Positions 36,152-48,593 of a DNA stretch of 64,000 bases are shown piece after piece. Each line of letters begins with the position of its first letter. Within the stretch, counting starts at the first letter, position 1. The stretch is taken from positions 3,245,501 through 3,309,500 of the forward strand of contig JAFCIZ010000002.1 in NCBI GenBank assembly GCA_017871115.1, read 5' to 3'. The position numbers and the translations under genes are program-made. The notes below the pieces were generated by a model. It saw only the letters and a program-made list of their open reading frames with translations, was not told the DNA's origin and did not search any database. The DNA comes from Cunninghamella blakesleeana (Eukaryota; Mucoromycota; Mucoromycetes; Mucorales; Cunninghamellaceae).

Positions 36152-36350
36152 ATTTTTGTTATTTTTTTTTTAATAAAGTAAAAGATGTAAAAAAAATTTG
36201 GATCAACTTAAATTCCGGAGGATGAGTTTAAATTAATTTCATTATTAAAAATTAAAAAAAACCCAATTTTTTTTTCACTCTCCTGTTTCTTTTATTTCAT
36301 TTCTTTTATTATTACGTACCTATCTATCTATCTATAACTAAATAAACCTT

Positions 36351-36498
36351 ATGACAACAAATAACTCTATATATTCTGAAGATAATAGTGTTACAAGTGT
36401 AAATCATCCAAGCCTTATTGACAGGATAGAATATTTACCAGATGGCGGTTTATATCAACATTCTTTAGGTTTGTAAGTTTTCCAAGTAAAAAAAACGT

Positions 36499-36536
<38 letters not shown>

Positions 36537-37362
36537 GTATTTATGAATTGTATATTATTTATTATAAATATTAATAGATGACCGCTCAGCAACTTATGAG
36601 AATACAGTAGTTGATAATCAAGATAGAATAACGAATACTTCTAGCCCTAGAGATAATTATCCACAAGATTCCTCAGGGGATATATCCTCCAATTGGTCCT
36701 TTCCATATGATAAATTTGAAATGGACTTATTGCAAGATACACCTCTACCTAATGTGTTATCGGATATTGCCATTTCATCATCACCTTCTGAAGATAATGT
36801 AGACCATAATAAAGATGATAGCTTAAATGATAACATAAATATTAATGAAATCAATCAAAACAAAGATAGCAACAACAACAGTATATACAGTGAAGATTAT
36901 TCTAATAAAAATGAGTTATTTGAAAATTATTCCCCAGCAACACGTAAACGTATCAACCAATCATTTAGTAATGAATTTGATTTACAGGAGCATATATCGG
37001 TCGATAAAGCCATCTCACCTGACTATGAACAAACAAATCGTCATATAGAAAATGTTGTAGAAGAAATACTTGAGAGAAAAAAAACTAATTCGACTGATTA
37101 TACTCCTCAGATACAGGTAAGTTATTCATGAACAACAACAATAATAATAATATAATCATATGAGAGCAAATTGATATATATATATATATATATTCTCTTA
37201 TAGGATTGTAAAAGAATGTTGGAAGATATTCAAAAAAGATTTGATACAGGAATGCAAGAATATATTAAATCTCAAGAATATCAAGATTTTCTAACATCAA
37301 AACAATTTTCTAGTAATAATCATAGTGATCAAAATAAAATGAATAGGGAAGAGAAGATATGA
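36351..37362 (+). CDS. Unknown acidic, Asn/Ser-rich protein
   Basis: Not recognised. Three exons: 36351-36468, 36578-37116 and 37204-37362, giving 271 residues. The protein is polar and acidic (Asp/Asn/Ser/Glu), without signal peptide or membrane segment. The only part that looks ordered is the C-terminal 70 residues (NRHIENVVEEILERKK; CKRMLEDIQKRFDTGMQEYI), probably helical or coiled coil. The first intron uses a GTTTGT donor; a GTAAGT five bases downstream would put a stop right after the splice, so I chose the former. It ends 47 bases before the next start on the same strand, so the two could be parts of one transcript, though a TGA separates them in this frame. Confidence 0.65.
36499..36537. 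repeat. (AC)n-(AT)n tract in intron 1 of the unknown gene
   Basis: About 20 bases of AC dinucleotides followed by AT dinucleotides inside the first intron. Confidence 0.9.
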
Positions 37363-37409
37363 AAAAAAAAGGTATTAATTAATAATTTTTTAATATTTAT
37401 TTATTTTCA

Positions 37410-37856
37410 ATGACTATAAATGAACAAAAATCAACAAATAAAATAGATGAAGAGAAAACTAATAATAGCAGAAGTGCATCACCTAATAGGACGGATCATG
37501 AGATAAATAATAGTAGTAATAGTAGTAAAATGTCGTCTCTCTTATCATTGAACCAACAGCAAATAGAAGAAGATTTAAAAAAAGAAGAAGAGGTGTTAAA
37601 ATTAAGGCAATTTACAGATAAGGTAGATCATTTGGTATGGGATACAGTATCACATATGGCAAAAAAGAATATTCTTCAAAATAATAATAGCGAGCATGTA
37701 TGTGAACGACATAAATTATGGTGTGAGACCGTCTTGCAAAAGCAATTAGAAATTCGTAGCAAACCTATTTATGAAAGATTAGACGAAACCATATCACAAT
37801 TAACCCACTGGGCCAATTTTATTCGTTTACAACAAGATTCTCTTCAAAAAAGATAA
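37410..37856 (+). CDS. Unknown small coiled-coil-like protein
   Basis: Not recognised. Single exon of 148 residues. The first 45 residues are Asn/Ser/Glu-rich and disordered-looking. The rest is predicted helical by eye: NQQQIEEDLKKEEEVLKLRQ, then FTDKVDHLVWDTVSHMAKKN, a segment with two Cys (HVCERHKLWCETVLQKQLEI) and ERLDETISQLTHWANFIRLQ. The regular Leu/Val spacing suggests a helical bundle that binds a partner. Only 47 bases separate it from the preceding gene, too short for a normal promoter, so it could be a downstream cistron or a 3' exon of that gene if the intervening stop is spliced out (possible donor CTA/GTAATA near 37311, acceptor AAAATAG near 37445). Start: first ATG in the frame. 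Confidence 0.6.
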   Translation: MTINEQKSTNKIDEEKTNNSRSASPNRTDHEINNSSNSSKMSSLLSLNQQQIEEDLKKEEEVLKLRQFTDKVDHLVWDTVSHMAKKNILQNNNSEHVCERHKLWCETVLQKQLEIRSKPIYERLDETISQLTHWANFIRLQQDSLQKR

Positions 37857-38055
37857 ATGCTTTTTTTAAAGCATAATTTTTTTTAAATAAAAAGTGTCAT
37901 ATTTTAAAACTCAGAAGTTTTTAAGAAAAAATAAATAAATTTGTACATTTTTATTTTTCCTCTTCTTCACTTTTCTTTTTTTCTTTTAATATATTTGTAA
38001 ATATTCCCTTTTTATTGTTATTTAACTATACTATACAATAAATCTATATACATAA

Positions 38056-38893
38056 ATGAGTCAAATAAATCCTGATCGACCACTTCTTGTTGGACCAGAA
38101 ACCCCTACTTCACCTTATCCATATTCAATCGTTGGTTCTGTTGTAAGAGGTTATGGAAGAGGATCAAAAGAGCTTGGCATTCCAACAGGTATATATATTC
38201 CTTTCTATTATATTATATTTATATATATGCCTTATAATATTTATATTTATTTATTTATTATTATAGCTAACCTATCAGAAGAAGCTATTCAAAAATTTCC
38301 AACTGAATGTGTCACTGGTGTTTATTATGGATATTGTCAAATTGGACCTGTAGGATCTACTGTTTATCCTATGGTCATGAGTCTCGGTTGGAATCCTTAT
38401 TTTCATAATGAAAAACGGTCTGCGGTATATAAAAGATTATATATATATATATAAGAAAATAACAACACAAAAAAAAAGAGTAAAAAAAGAGGAATAGTGA
38501 GATAATATCATGTCAAGTAATAAAAAAGGTCGACAAAAATTACACTTTTATTTTTACATTAATTATTTATTTTCTTTATATATATAGGAAGTACATATTC
38601 TTCATGATTTTCCTGAAGATTTTTATGGTATTGAAATCCGTGTATTAGTATTAGGATATATTCGACCCGAACAAAACTATCCAACTTTAAGTAAAGAGAG
38701 AAGATAGAAATAATATATATTCTCATTTATTATAAAGGTGTTTATTGATTAAAAAATCAATGGTTTTATTTTATTTTATTTCTTAGACGCATTGATTTGT
38801 GATATTAAAACTGATATTGAAGTAGCAAAACATTCTTTAAAGCGACCTGCCTATGATCAACTACAACAGCATTCATTATTTACTGCAGCTTAG
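38056..38893 (+). CDS. FMN1: Riboflavin kinase (flavokinase)
   Basis: Phosphorylates riboflavin to FMN. Four exons: 38056-38188, 38267-38424, 38588-38690 and 38787-38893, giving 166 residues, the normal size for monofunctional eukaryotic enzymes. Seen: [20 protein letters not shown] with the Pro-Thr-Ala-Asn motif that binds ATP/Mg (split by intron 1), [31 protein letters not shown] with the conserved substrate-side Asn-Pro-x-(Y/F), [13 protein letters not shown], and a C-terminal [19 protein letters not shown] helix ([17 protein letters not shown]). It lies tail to tail with RIB3 of the same pathway, 430 bases apart. Confidence 0.96.
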
Positions 38894-39323
38894 TTTGAAA
38901 ATAAAAAAAATAAAAATAAAAAAGATTATATAGATTAGATTTTTTTAAAGTTTTAATATTTTTGGTCAATAAAAAGCTTAGTAATGTTTTTTTTTTATTT
39001 GGAAAGGAAATCAAAAAAAAGTGAACAAATAAAAAAACACATATTTATAATCATTATTTATGTTAAATATTTTAATGGTTATATACAATTAATAATAAGA
39101 ATAAAACAAAAAAAGAAAAAAAAAAAAGAGTGAGAATAAATATAAAAAATAAGAATAATAATATAAAAGAGTTATAATAATAATAAAATTAATAAAGAGA
39201 AAAAAAAAAAAAACTATTGTCTATTCATTTTTTTATAACAAAAAATAGTTTTATATAAATATATATATATGTATATAGTATAAATATATAATAAAAAGAA
39301 CCAGTCCATTTACAGAAAAAAAA
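38894..39323. other. Convergent 3' region FMN1 / RIB3
   Basis: AT-rich spacer with A-tracts and (TA)n; no gene seen. Holds both 3' ends. Confidence 0.55.
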
Positions 39324-40296
39324 TCATTGATTATCATCTTGTTCAGGAGCCACACGACGTTTATAATCAATTAAATCTTTAATGGTAATCATTTTGATAT
39401 TATGTTTTTTAGCAAAAGCAAAACAATCATCTCTTCTTGCCATTTCCCCATTTATATCATCCTCTTTTACTAATTCCCCAATGCAGGCAACAGGAGGTAA
39501 TTTGGCTAATAAACAAAGATCCACGGCGGCTTCTGTATGACCAAACCGTTTAAACGTACCACCAGGGACGGCTCTTAAAGGTAAAATATGACCGGGTCTA
39601 GAAAAATCACTTGGTTTGACGCTAGGATCGGCTAATTTACGTGATGTCAAAGCACGATCGTGAGCAGATATACCTGTAGTAGTACCATGCATATAATCAA
39701 CAGAGATGGTATAAGCTGTACGCATTAATTCAGTATTTTTAGGTACCATTAACGGTAATTCAAGTTCATCTAATCGTTCGCCGGTTGTAGGTACACATAT
39801 ATATCCACTATTTTTTAAAAAAAGAATGAAAAAATTAAAAACAGGCCAATAAAAGTAAATATTGCTTTCTCTTTTTCTTTCATTTTCCTTTTATTATTTA
39901 TTTACTCTTCTTCTCCTTATCCTATAATATATTTATTTATTCTAACTTACCTAGAATATTTAATTAAGAAAGCCATTTGTTCTGTTGTAACCTTTTCGGC
40001 AGCTATAATCAAATCACCTTCGTTTTCGCGGTCTTCATTATCCATAACAATAACAAACTTATTTTCAGCTAATAAATGTACAGTAAAAAAAAGAAAGAAA
40101 AAAGAGAAAAAGAAAAAAAAAAGCGTTTAAATATATATATACTTGTAACTTGAGGTGTATAGTGGATACTCTTTTCTCCTTTATTCACATATTTTCTCTT
40201 TTTTATTTTTTTATTTTTAAATAATATAAACTTACCAAAATCCTTTAAGGCTTCCTCTACAGAATTGAACTCAGATTCATAATATTTTTGTTGCAT
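39324..40296 (-). CDS. RIB3: 3,4-dihydroxy-2-butanone 4-phosphate synthase
   Basis: Converts ribulose 5-phosphate to the four-carbon unit of riboflavin plus formate. Three exons: 40236-40296, 39951-40068 and 39324-39807, giving 220 residues, the normal size for the monofunctional fungal enzyme (no GTP cyclohydrolase II fusion). Seen: the acidic Mg-binding loop [11 protein letters not shown] at about 30-40, the tract [35 protein letters not shown], and the second metal/catalytic block [20 protein letters not shown], with [18 protein letters not shown] near the end. The catalytic residues Arg/Glu and His look intact. The region upstream of its start is shared with the divergent P450 gene at 41450. 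Confidence 0.97.
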
Positions 40297-41449
40297 TTTT
40301 TTTAAAGTATATATATAATAATAAATAAATAAATAAAGTGGAGAAAGGGAAAAAAAGAAAAAGAAAAGGATATGAAATAGAAAATTATGATATAAAAGAA
40401 AAAAAAGAAAAAAGTGACAGCTTCGGTAGTTTTGGTCGCCGGTTTAAAAAATTGACCAGTTTATTACTTTTTTACTCGTGATGATTAATATTTACCTTTT
40501 GCTTATACAATATATTACTAAGAACGTTTTTTCAATATTTCAATATTTACTTATATTCTTGTCGTATTATTACTTTTTTTTTTTTAAAAAAAAAAAAAAG
40601 AGAAAAGACTAATATTATTATTATTTTCTTATTAATAAAGAATTATAATAATACCATTATTAACTTTATTGAATAAAAGTCTTTATATTTCTTTGATAGT
40701 CAAAATAGCTTAAAATATGAAATCTAATTGGATGGTTTTTATTTTATATTACTTCCCCACATTAGTTTTTTATTATTAAAACTAATTTGCACGCTACAGT
40801 ACCATTTTCTCCTTTTCGGACCTTTTTTTCTCCTTTTACTGTTATCTTTTAATAATAATAATGGTAATAATATGGAACACTAATAATATATATATATATA
40901 AATATAATAATAATAATAATAAAGGCAAATGATATTACTGTGAATATGTAGCGAATAATCAATAAATGCTTATAAGGAGAATAGGTTTATAAAAATAATA
41001 TTATAATTTAAAAAGACGAATCAAACTCCAGTGTTTTTTTTTCTTTTTCAGCTTTGTATATAATGAATCATCAAGCTTAGATGCTTGTTTATTTATTTAT
41101 TTATTTATTTAAAGCTTTTCTTTTAAAAATTAGTATGAATAAGGAAGATTTCATTAAATATAAATAAATGTATATTATATGAATAGAAAATTGTTTTAAT
41201 TGATTCGGCTAAATCATTTTTATTTTATTTTATTATAATTCACTTTATAAATTAAAGTTTAATAGGACATTGTAGTACATAAGTGATAAAAAATGGGTTG
41301 ATCAATTACTTTTTTAAAAATCAAAGCACAGCTTTTTTTTAAAAAAAAAATATTTAAAAAGTGACATTGATTTTTTTCTCTTTCTTTCTATTTAATTTCT
41401 GTTTTTACTTCTTCCCTCCCTTCCTTCCTTTTATCATAAAATAATTATA
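40297..41449. other. Divergent intergenic region RIB3 / P450-A
   Basis: About 1.15 kb, AT-rich; contains a long T-tract/A-tract junction at 40573-40601 and a less AT-biased spot at 40413-40450. No exon recognised. Probably two separate promoters. Confidence 0.5.
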
Positions 41450-43852
41450 ATGGAAGTAATAAATAATAATCAAAATATTTTTACTATTGCAGCCGCGGTA
41501 TCTACTATCCTTGTCAGCTACTATTTACTCTCAAATAATAATAAAAAGTCAAATAGTGGCCTTAAAGAGATACCTGTTCCAAAGTCTAAATTACCTTATG
41601 TTGGTAAGTGAATAAATCCGCCCCAAGCTAAAAATAAAACAAATAGAATATTGAATTAATTTTATTTGTTATTATTAGGTCATTTACTCGCTCTCGGTGA
41701 CCTTCCTGAAGTTGTTGTTACAAAATGGCATAAAGAATTGGGTAAATAATATATATATGTACAGGTTATAAAAGAGTAATAATAAAAAAATAAACATGTT
41801 ATTAAAGCAAACCTATAATATCATTATCATAATTATTTTTAATTAGGTCCCATTATTAAGGTCAATATGGGTGTGCAAAAATTCGTAATGGTATCCGACC
41901 CTTATTTAGCTCATGAAATTTTTGTTACCAAAGGCACTTCTACTTCTGACCGCCCTTATAATACTTATATGACTGATTACTATTCTCATGGCAGCAGGTA
42001 TATATAAATACAAATATAAGATTTTAATAATTGGTTGTACAAGAGTAAAATTTATATAAATAAGATTTGAGCGGCCGCTAATCATTTTTATTTCTATTTT
42101 TATATTTTTCTACATAGAGGAATTGCTTGCTCTAATGCCAATAAAGCTTGGAAAAAAGCCAGAACCGCCGCCTTAACTTTTCTTGCACCACGTAAAGTTG
42201 ATGCTTTTAGTGATATGGTAGCTCGTGAAGCCCAAGCCTCTATTCATCGTATTTTAACACAATCTGAAAAATATGGTCAATTTAATCCTATGGATAGTTT
42301 CCAAAGTACTTCCATGAATGTCATTTTATCTACTAGTTTTGGCAAACATTTATCTCCTGATGATCCTTTATTTAAAAAAATTGTGAATGTTGTTACTGAA
42401 TCATTAAGATTAGCTGGTACTGCTAATGATATCTCTGGGTTTTTACCAATTCTTTCATTTTTGGATGTGATTTTTAGAAAAAAACGTAATATGGAACATT
42501 TTGTGAATAAGGTCCATAATCCTGTTATGTTGGATTTAATGAAAGAAGCCCTCGAAAGTGAAGAAGACAGCTTTTATAAACAATTTTATGCTTTGAAAGA
42601 TGAGTATGATTTGGACGAAAAAGATCTTCTTGTATCTATGTGTAAGTTTAATTTATTATTTACTGATTAAGTATATTTGAGTAAATGTATATATATAAAG
42701 AGAGGAATATATATAGGAAACAAAAAAAAAAGAAAAAAAAAATGGAAAAAAGAGAAAAATACAAATAAATAAAAGGATAAAAAAAAAAGCTGACTAACAT
42801 ATATTGCTATTACTATTAATATTAATATTATTATTATTAGCTGATTTAATTGCTGCTGGTGTGGATACTACTAGTGTGACATTGTCTTGGCTTACTATTA
42901 TCTTATCAAATAACCCTAAAGTTCAAATTAAGTTACAACAAGAAATTGATGATTTCATTCAAAAGAATGGTCGTTTACCTAATTTCAATGAACGTGATCA
43001 AGTACCTTATCTTATTGCTGTACAAAGGGAAGCTATGCGTTTTAGACCTATTGGTCCTTTCGGTGTTCCTCATGTGGCTAGTCAAGATGGTAATTTATTT
43101 TTTAAAAAATACGAAAAATATAGAAAGTCCATTATGTAATATACAATATGTATTATATATTGGATATAATGTATTTATTTCATTTTCATTTCATTTTATT
43201 ATAGTAATCGTACGTGATTATTTAATTGAAAAGGGTACAGTTATTGTTGCAAGGTAATAAACGTTTTTATATACATACATACATGCATACATATATATAA
43301 ATTATTCAAAAAATATATATACTTACTTTTATTCATCATTTTTTATTTTTTTTTTATTTTTTATTTTTATTTCTATTATATAGTATGGCAGCTATGCATT
43401 CTAATCCAGATGTATACGAACAACCTGAAGTCTTTAATCCTGATCGCTTCTTGGGTAATACTCGTACCTTTTCAGCATCAGCTAACGGAAGCATTAATGA
43501 TCGTGATCAATATAACTTTGGTTGGGGAAGGAGAATTTGCCCTGGAATTTATTTGGTAAATAAATATTTAATTAAAATAAAATAAAATAAAATAAGAGTA
43601 ATACGTATATATAAGTAATAGAATATTAATTGATGCCTTTTTTATTTTTTTTTTATTTTTTATTTTTAGGCTGAAATGGAAATGTTCCATAATGTAACAC
43701 GATTGGCCGCTTATACCACCATTGCTCCACCCTTGGATAAAAATGGAAATGAAGTACCCGTTGACTTGACTAATGCTGCTGATGGTGGTTTGGTCACTAA
43801 CCCTAAGCCATTTGAACTTCGTTTTATCCCTAGAACTGATGTTAAATTATAA
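41450..43852 (+). CDS. Cytochrome P450 monooxygenase A (CYP509-like)
   Basis: Membrane-anchored haem monooxygenase, substrate unknown. Eight exons: 41450-41603, 41679-41741, 41847-41997, 42118-42641, 42841-43089, 43205-43253, 43384-43555 and 43670-43852, giving 514 residues. A single N-terminal membrane anchor is followed by the proline-rich hinge IPVPKSKLPYVGHL. The I-helix reads AAGVDTTSVTLSW, the ExxR motif is EAMR, and the haem loop is FGWGRRICPG with ligand Cys449. Close paralogue of P450-B (51637-53989) in sequence and gene structure. The ending (EMEMFHNVTRLAAYTTIAPP) resembles CYP509-type enzymes of Mucorales; this family label is inference. Members can oxidise xenobiotics or steroids, but no substrate can be claimed here. 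Confidence 0.93.
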
Positions 43853-44487
43853 AAAGAATTATTTTTATATATCCTCTAACTAAAGTTTATATATATATAT
43901 ATATAACTTTATAACTAATATATCATATAATCTATCATTTTATCATATATCTTTTTTAATTTAAAATATTTGTTTTATTATTGAAAAATAATAATAGCAT
44001 TAATAACATTAATAAAAAATTACGTATTATCAAAAATAAAACTAAATAATTATAATATACATAGTGTGTGCATAGCAATGTTTAAAGTATAATAGTCAGC
44101 TTTGTTAATAAAAAATAAATACATACTATAAAGTAACTATTTTTTTGGTGGCTATTTTATAATATTGTGTTAGTATTATTGATATAATACAAAGATAAAC
44201 ATTTACAAAATAAAATTTATTAGATACAACAGTTAAAGGTAGTATCAAAAAAATTGCCTAGTTCAGTAATAAAATAAAATAAAATAAAATAAAAAGGATA
44301 TATATATTAAAAATTAAAGAAAATAATGCTTTGAAGTTTAAGCTCTGGAAGTCATTTCAGCCAATGAATTATTTCGGAGCGTGAATTTAATTTCACTTTA
44401 TTGAATTTTTTTTACCAAAATTATTTTTCACCCTTTCTTCCAGGAGCCATTTTTTTTCTATTAACTGAAAAAAAAAGAATATAGAAT
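43853..44487. other. Intergenic region P450-A / ARP5
   Basis: AT-rich spacer between tandem plus-strand genes; a less AT-biased block at 44335-44460 just before ARP5 is probably its promoter. No exon recognised. Confidence 0.5.
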
Positions 44488-46865
44488 ATGGATCAGCAAT
44501 CTACTGTATATACTATTAATGAAAAAGAATATGAAACACCTTACTATTCGATAAAAACAAATTATAATTCAACTTACAAAGGTTCACAAATCCCTTTAGT
44601 TATTGATAATGGTACGACTTTATAAATGATCAAATTATATATATATATATTTATATATTTTATTATTATTATTACTATAATTATTATCTACTTTTATTGA
44701 TTCCATTCTTTTTTTTAATTCCTTGGAAGAATAGGATCTTACCAATGTAGAGCAGGTTGGGCAAACGAAGCAAATCCTTCTTGTAAGTTTATAATAATAA
44801 AAAAAAAAAATTGAAGTGTTAATATTATTATTATTATGTATCTTTAATGATTTATGGCGTGTTTATTGTTATTTTTTATTAATATTATAAATAGTGGTAT
44901 TCGACAATATAGTATCAAGATATAGAGATAGAAAAGCAAATTCAAGTGTTGTAGCTGTTGGAATGGATGCTTATTGTGATCCCTCGGCAAGATCAAGTGC
45001 TCGTTCTCCATTTGATGGTAACGTTGTTTGTGATTTTGATAGAATGGTAATATAAATATAGATAGTACTTTTAATATTTATTAGTATTTGGAGCAAAACC
45101 ATTTAACATATATATATATATATATTCAACTCTAGGAATCAATCCTTGATTATATATTTACTATACTTGGTATTACTACTTCGACTATCGAACATCCAAT
45201 CATTATGTCTGAAGCTGTTTGTGTACCTAACTATAGTCGAAATTGTAAGCAATATATATATATATATATATATTAAAAGTATTTTTTTCCTGAAAAAAAA
45301 TATAAATATAATACTAATCATGTATATTTTTATTTATCGATAGTAATGTCTGAGCTTTTATTTGAGTGTTATAATGTACCTTCTGTCACTTATGGTATTG
45401 ATGCCTTATTTAGTTTTTATAATAATGGTGGAGAAAATGAAGACGGAATTATTATTTCATCAGGGCATAGTACTACACATATCATACCAACAATACAAGG
45501 AAAAGGAATATTACAAAAAGCAAAAAGGTAAAAATAAGGCAGATAATAATAATGATTATTATTCTCTATTTTTTTTTTTTAAAAAAAAAAATAGAAGTTA
45601 AGATGGATGAGAACGCGTAATAATTATGTGTATTTTTATTTTTTATTATTTTTATTTTTTTTGTAACAGAATGTCGTATGGTGGTACGCAATCAACTGAA
45701 TATATGCTTAAATTAATGCAGCTTAAATATCCTACATTTCCAACTAAAATGACTACTAATCAAGCACAGAAATTAGTGCACGATCACGTTATTGTAGCAA
45801 ATGATTATCAACAATCATTAAAAGATATTGAGAATCGAGAAACATTCCCTGAAATTGATCGTTTAATTCAATTCCCATTTAATGCACCAGTAAGTTATTT
45901 ACATAATTCATATATATACTTGAAAAAAACATAAGCATGAAAAAAATGAATAAGATTTACTAAGAATTATAATTAAATATACGTAATGTATATAGGTAAT
46001 AGAAGAAAAAAGTGAAGAAGAATTAGCACGGCAAGCTGCAAAAAAGGAAGAAAATTCAAGACGTCTTAGAGAAGCGGCTGCAAAGTCAAGATTGGAAAAG
46101 GTAACTTATAATATATATATAATTAAAATTAAAATAATAAAAAAAGCAATAATAATAATAAGGCAAACTAATTAACTTTATTCTTATTATTTTAAATTAT
46201 ATTCTTATAGCTCGTAGCCCGTGAACAAGAATATGAAGCATTTACTAATTTAAAAAACTCCAAGTCAACAATGAAGAAAAATGATTGGCTTGTAAGTATT
46301 ATTATATATAAACTATTATGATTTGATAAAGATTGTGCTGATAATGATTAATAATTATTATCCTTTTATTTTTATTATTATTATTATTACTAATTTTACT
46401 TTCAAACATAGTCCCAAATTAGACAAGCTGGATTTAAAGATGAAAATGATCTAGATAACACCATTAAACAAATAGATGCAGCCATCCAACGTGCAAGAAA
46501 TAAAGAATTAGGAATAGATGATACTGAAGAAAAAGAACCACCTCCAAGTAATTTAATAGATATTCCTGATGAAGAATTAAGTGAAGCAGATAAAAGAGAA
46601 AAAAGAAAGCAAAAATTAATGAAAGCTAATTATGATGCCAGAATAAGAGCAAAACAAGCAAAAGAAGAAGCTAAAGCAAAAGAGGTAACTTACCACTATG
46701 TTATATCAGTTTTATAATTGTATAAATATGGCATAATAATACTTAATAAAAAATAAATAAATATAATAATAGGAAGAAGAAGCTAGACTAGAAGAAGAAA
46801 GACGAAAGAAATATCCGGAACAATGGATACAAGAAACACAAGAAAAACGACAGGTAATAAGGGTT

Positions 46866-46909
<44 letters not shown>

Positions 46910-48096
46910 TTTTTTTAAAAAAATAGTATTAATTTTTATTTATTATCATTCTTATTTTCTTTAATTTTTATAGGAAGTCATTGACAGAATTAAAAAAAGA
47001 AAACGTTTAGCAGCAGAGTTATCGGATAGAAGAAGTCGTGCGTCACAGCTACGTATGAAATCTATTGCAAATCTTGCTGGCGAAAATGGTTCATCAAAAC
47101 GACGTAGAAAAGGACAAGAAGGTAAGTTATTCAAAAGATTAAAAATTTAAAACAAAATAAATAAAAAAATAGTTAAGCGGTAATAATAGATCATATGTAT
47201 ACACTTATATATTATTTTAGAGGATACCTTTGGTGCTGATGATGAAGATTGGATGATCTATAGAGAAATTGTAAGGTTAAATATATACATAGGAACTTAT
47301 AATCTTTAGTGTTAAAAAAAATCATGCTTATAGTACTATTTATTTTATATTATTCTGTTTTATATTTATATATTTATAGAGTCGAGAAGATGAGTCTGAT
47401 GAAGAAGAAGAAGACTTGGCATTAATTAATCATTATGAATCTCAACTCTTACAATATGATCCTGACTTTCTTCCTGAACATTCTTTTGAAGCCAGCTCAT
47501 CAACAACTAATACACTTTTACATCAGTTAGCACATGGTATATATCCTCCATACGATCCCACCGATGTTGGTCAATCACATCAATTACATGTCAATATCGA
47601 ACGAGTTCGTGTTAGTGAGGTTTTGTTTCAACCAAGCATTTTAGGGTTGGACCAAGCTGGTATAGTAGAAACAATAGATGATATTGTTAAAACTTTTGAT
47701 ATAAATACAAGAAAAAGAATTCAAAAGGTGATATGATTATATTTATATAAAAAACATAAAAAAAAAACGCTATTATAAATATCCTATTTTCTCATTATTA
47801 TTGTTTTATATTTATTTTTTAATTCAATTATATAGAATATATTTTTAACAAGTGGGTTTACTAGTTTACCAGGATTACAAGAGCGTATATCAAAAAATAT
47901 TCAATCCATTTACCCTTCAGGGTCACCCATTAATGTTAGAATTGCTAAAAATCCTTTATTAGATGCTTGGAAAGGTGCTGCTAAATTTGCTTTATCAAAC
48001 TCATTTAAACAATATTGTGTTACGAGACAAGAATATGAAGAATTCGGTGGAGATTATATTAAAGAACATAACTTAGGCAACATGTATAGATCTTGA
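44488..48096 (+). CDS. ARP5: Actin-related protein 5 (INO80 chromatin remodeller)
   Basis: Nuclear subunit of INO80 that helps couple ATP hydrolysis to nucleosome sliding. Fourteen exons: 44488-44611, 44735-44782, 44895-45046, 45136-45244, 45344-45527, 45670-45889, 45996-46100, 46211-46291, 46412-46684, 46773-46853, 46974-47121, 47221-47270, 47380-47727 and 47836-48096, joining in frame to 727 residues. The actin-fold start is IPLVIDNGSYQCRAGWANEA, with YGIDALFSFY and IIISSGHSTTHIIP. A long charged, coiled-coil insertion (about 280-540, Glu/Lys/Arg-rich) splits the fold, as is diagnostic for Arp5. The actin fold resumes with VNIERVRVSEVLFQPSILGL and IFLTSGFTSLPGLQERI. The C-terminus EEYEEFGGDYIKEHNLGN-like block (EFGGDYIKEHNLGNMYRS) is also typical. 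Confident. Confidence 0.96.
46867..46906. repeat. (TA)n tract in ARP5 intron 10
   Basis: About 20 TA dinucleotides right after the donor region of exon 10. Confidence 0.9.
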
Positions 48097-48273
48097 ACTT
48101 TTATATTTTAAATAAAAAAGATTTTTGAATTCAGTTAATGTTTTTTATAGTACTACAAAAGTTTCAATTAAAAATATCAGAGGCTAAAACAATACATAGA
48201 TTCTAATAAACATCTGCTTTTTTTCCATTATTAAATCGAATGTACTATATTTTCAATAAGTTAAAATAAAGTT

Positions 48274-48310
<37 letters not shown>

Positions 48311-48593
48311 CATTTATGCATTATTATATTTAAAAAAAAAGAGAAACAGAGCGAGAAATGAGAAAAGAAACCTATTTTTCAACCATTATTATTCATTCTA
48401 TTATTTTTGATCTGATTCCAAGCTTTATTTTTAAAGCAAATTCCAATATTAACAAACAATTGGTACACTTAAGATACTTTTTTTTTTTAAAAAAAATGCT
48501 GTAGATTGTTTTTTATGAACTCAGAATTTTGAATTAAAAAATTCACCATATGTATTTTTTTTTTTTTTCATTCTTCTTTTACTTTTTTCATTT
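48097..48593. other. Intergenic region ARP5 / unknown gene
   Basis: Spacer between tandem genes, with the long poly-T run listed separately and T-tract/A-tract junctions at 48479-48497. No exon seen. Confidence 0.5.
48276..48310. repeat. Poly-T homopolymer of 35 bases
   Basis: Uninterrupted run of T, the longest homopolymer in the window. Its exact length may be unreliable in assembly. Confidence 0.9.

Noticed and set aside
37311..37444. Intron joining the two unknown genes into one
   Set aside because: A donor and acceptor can be drawn, but the acceptor lies inside the second protein's frame and nothing in family knowledge supports the join; kept as two genes with a note.
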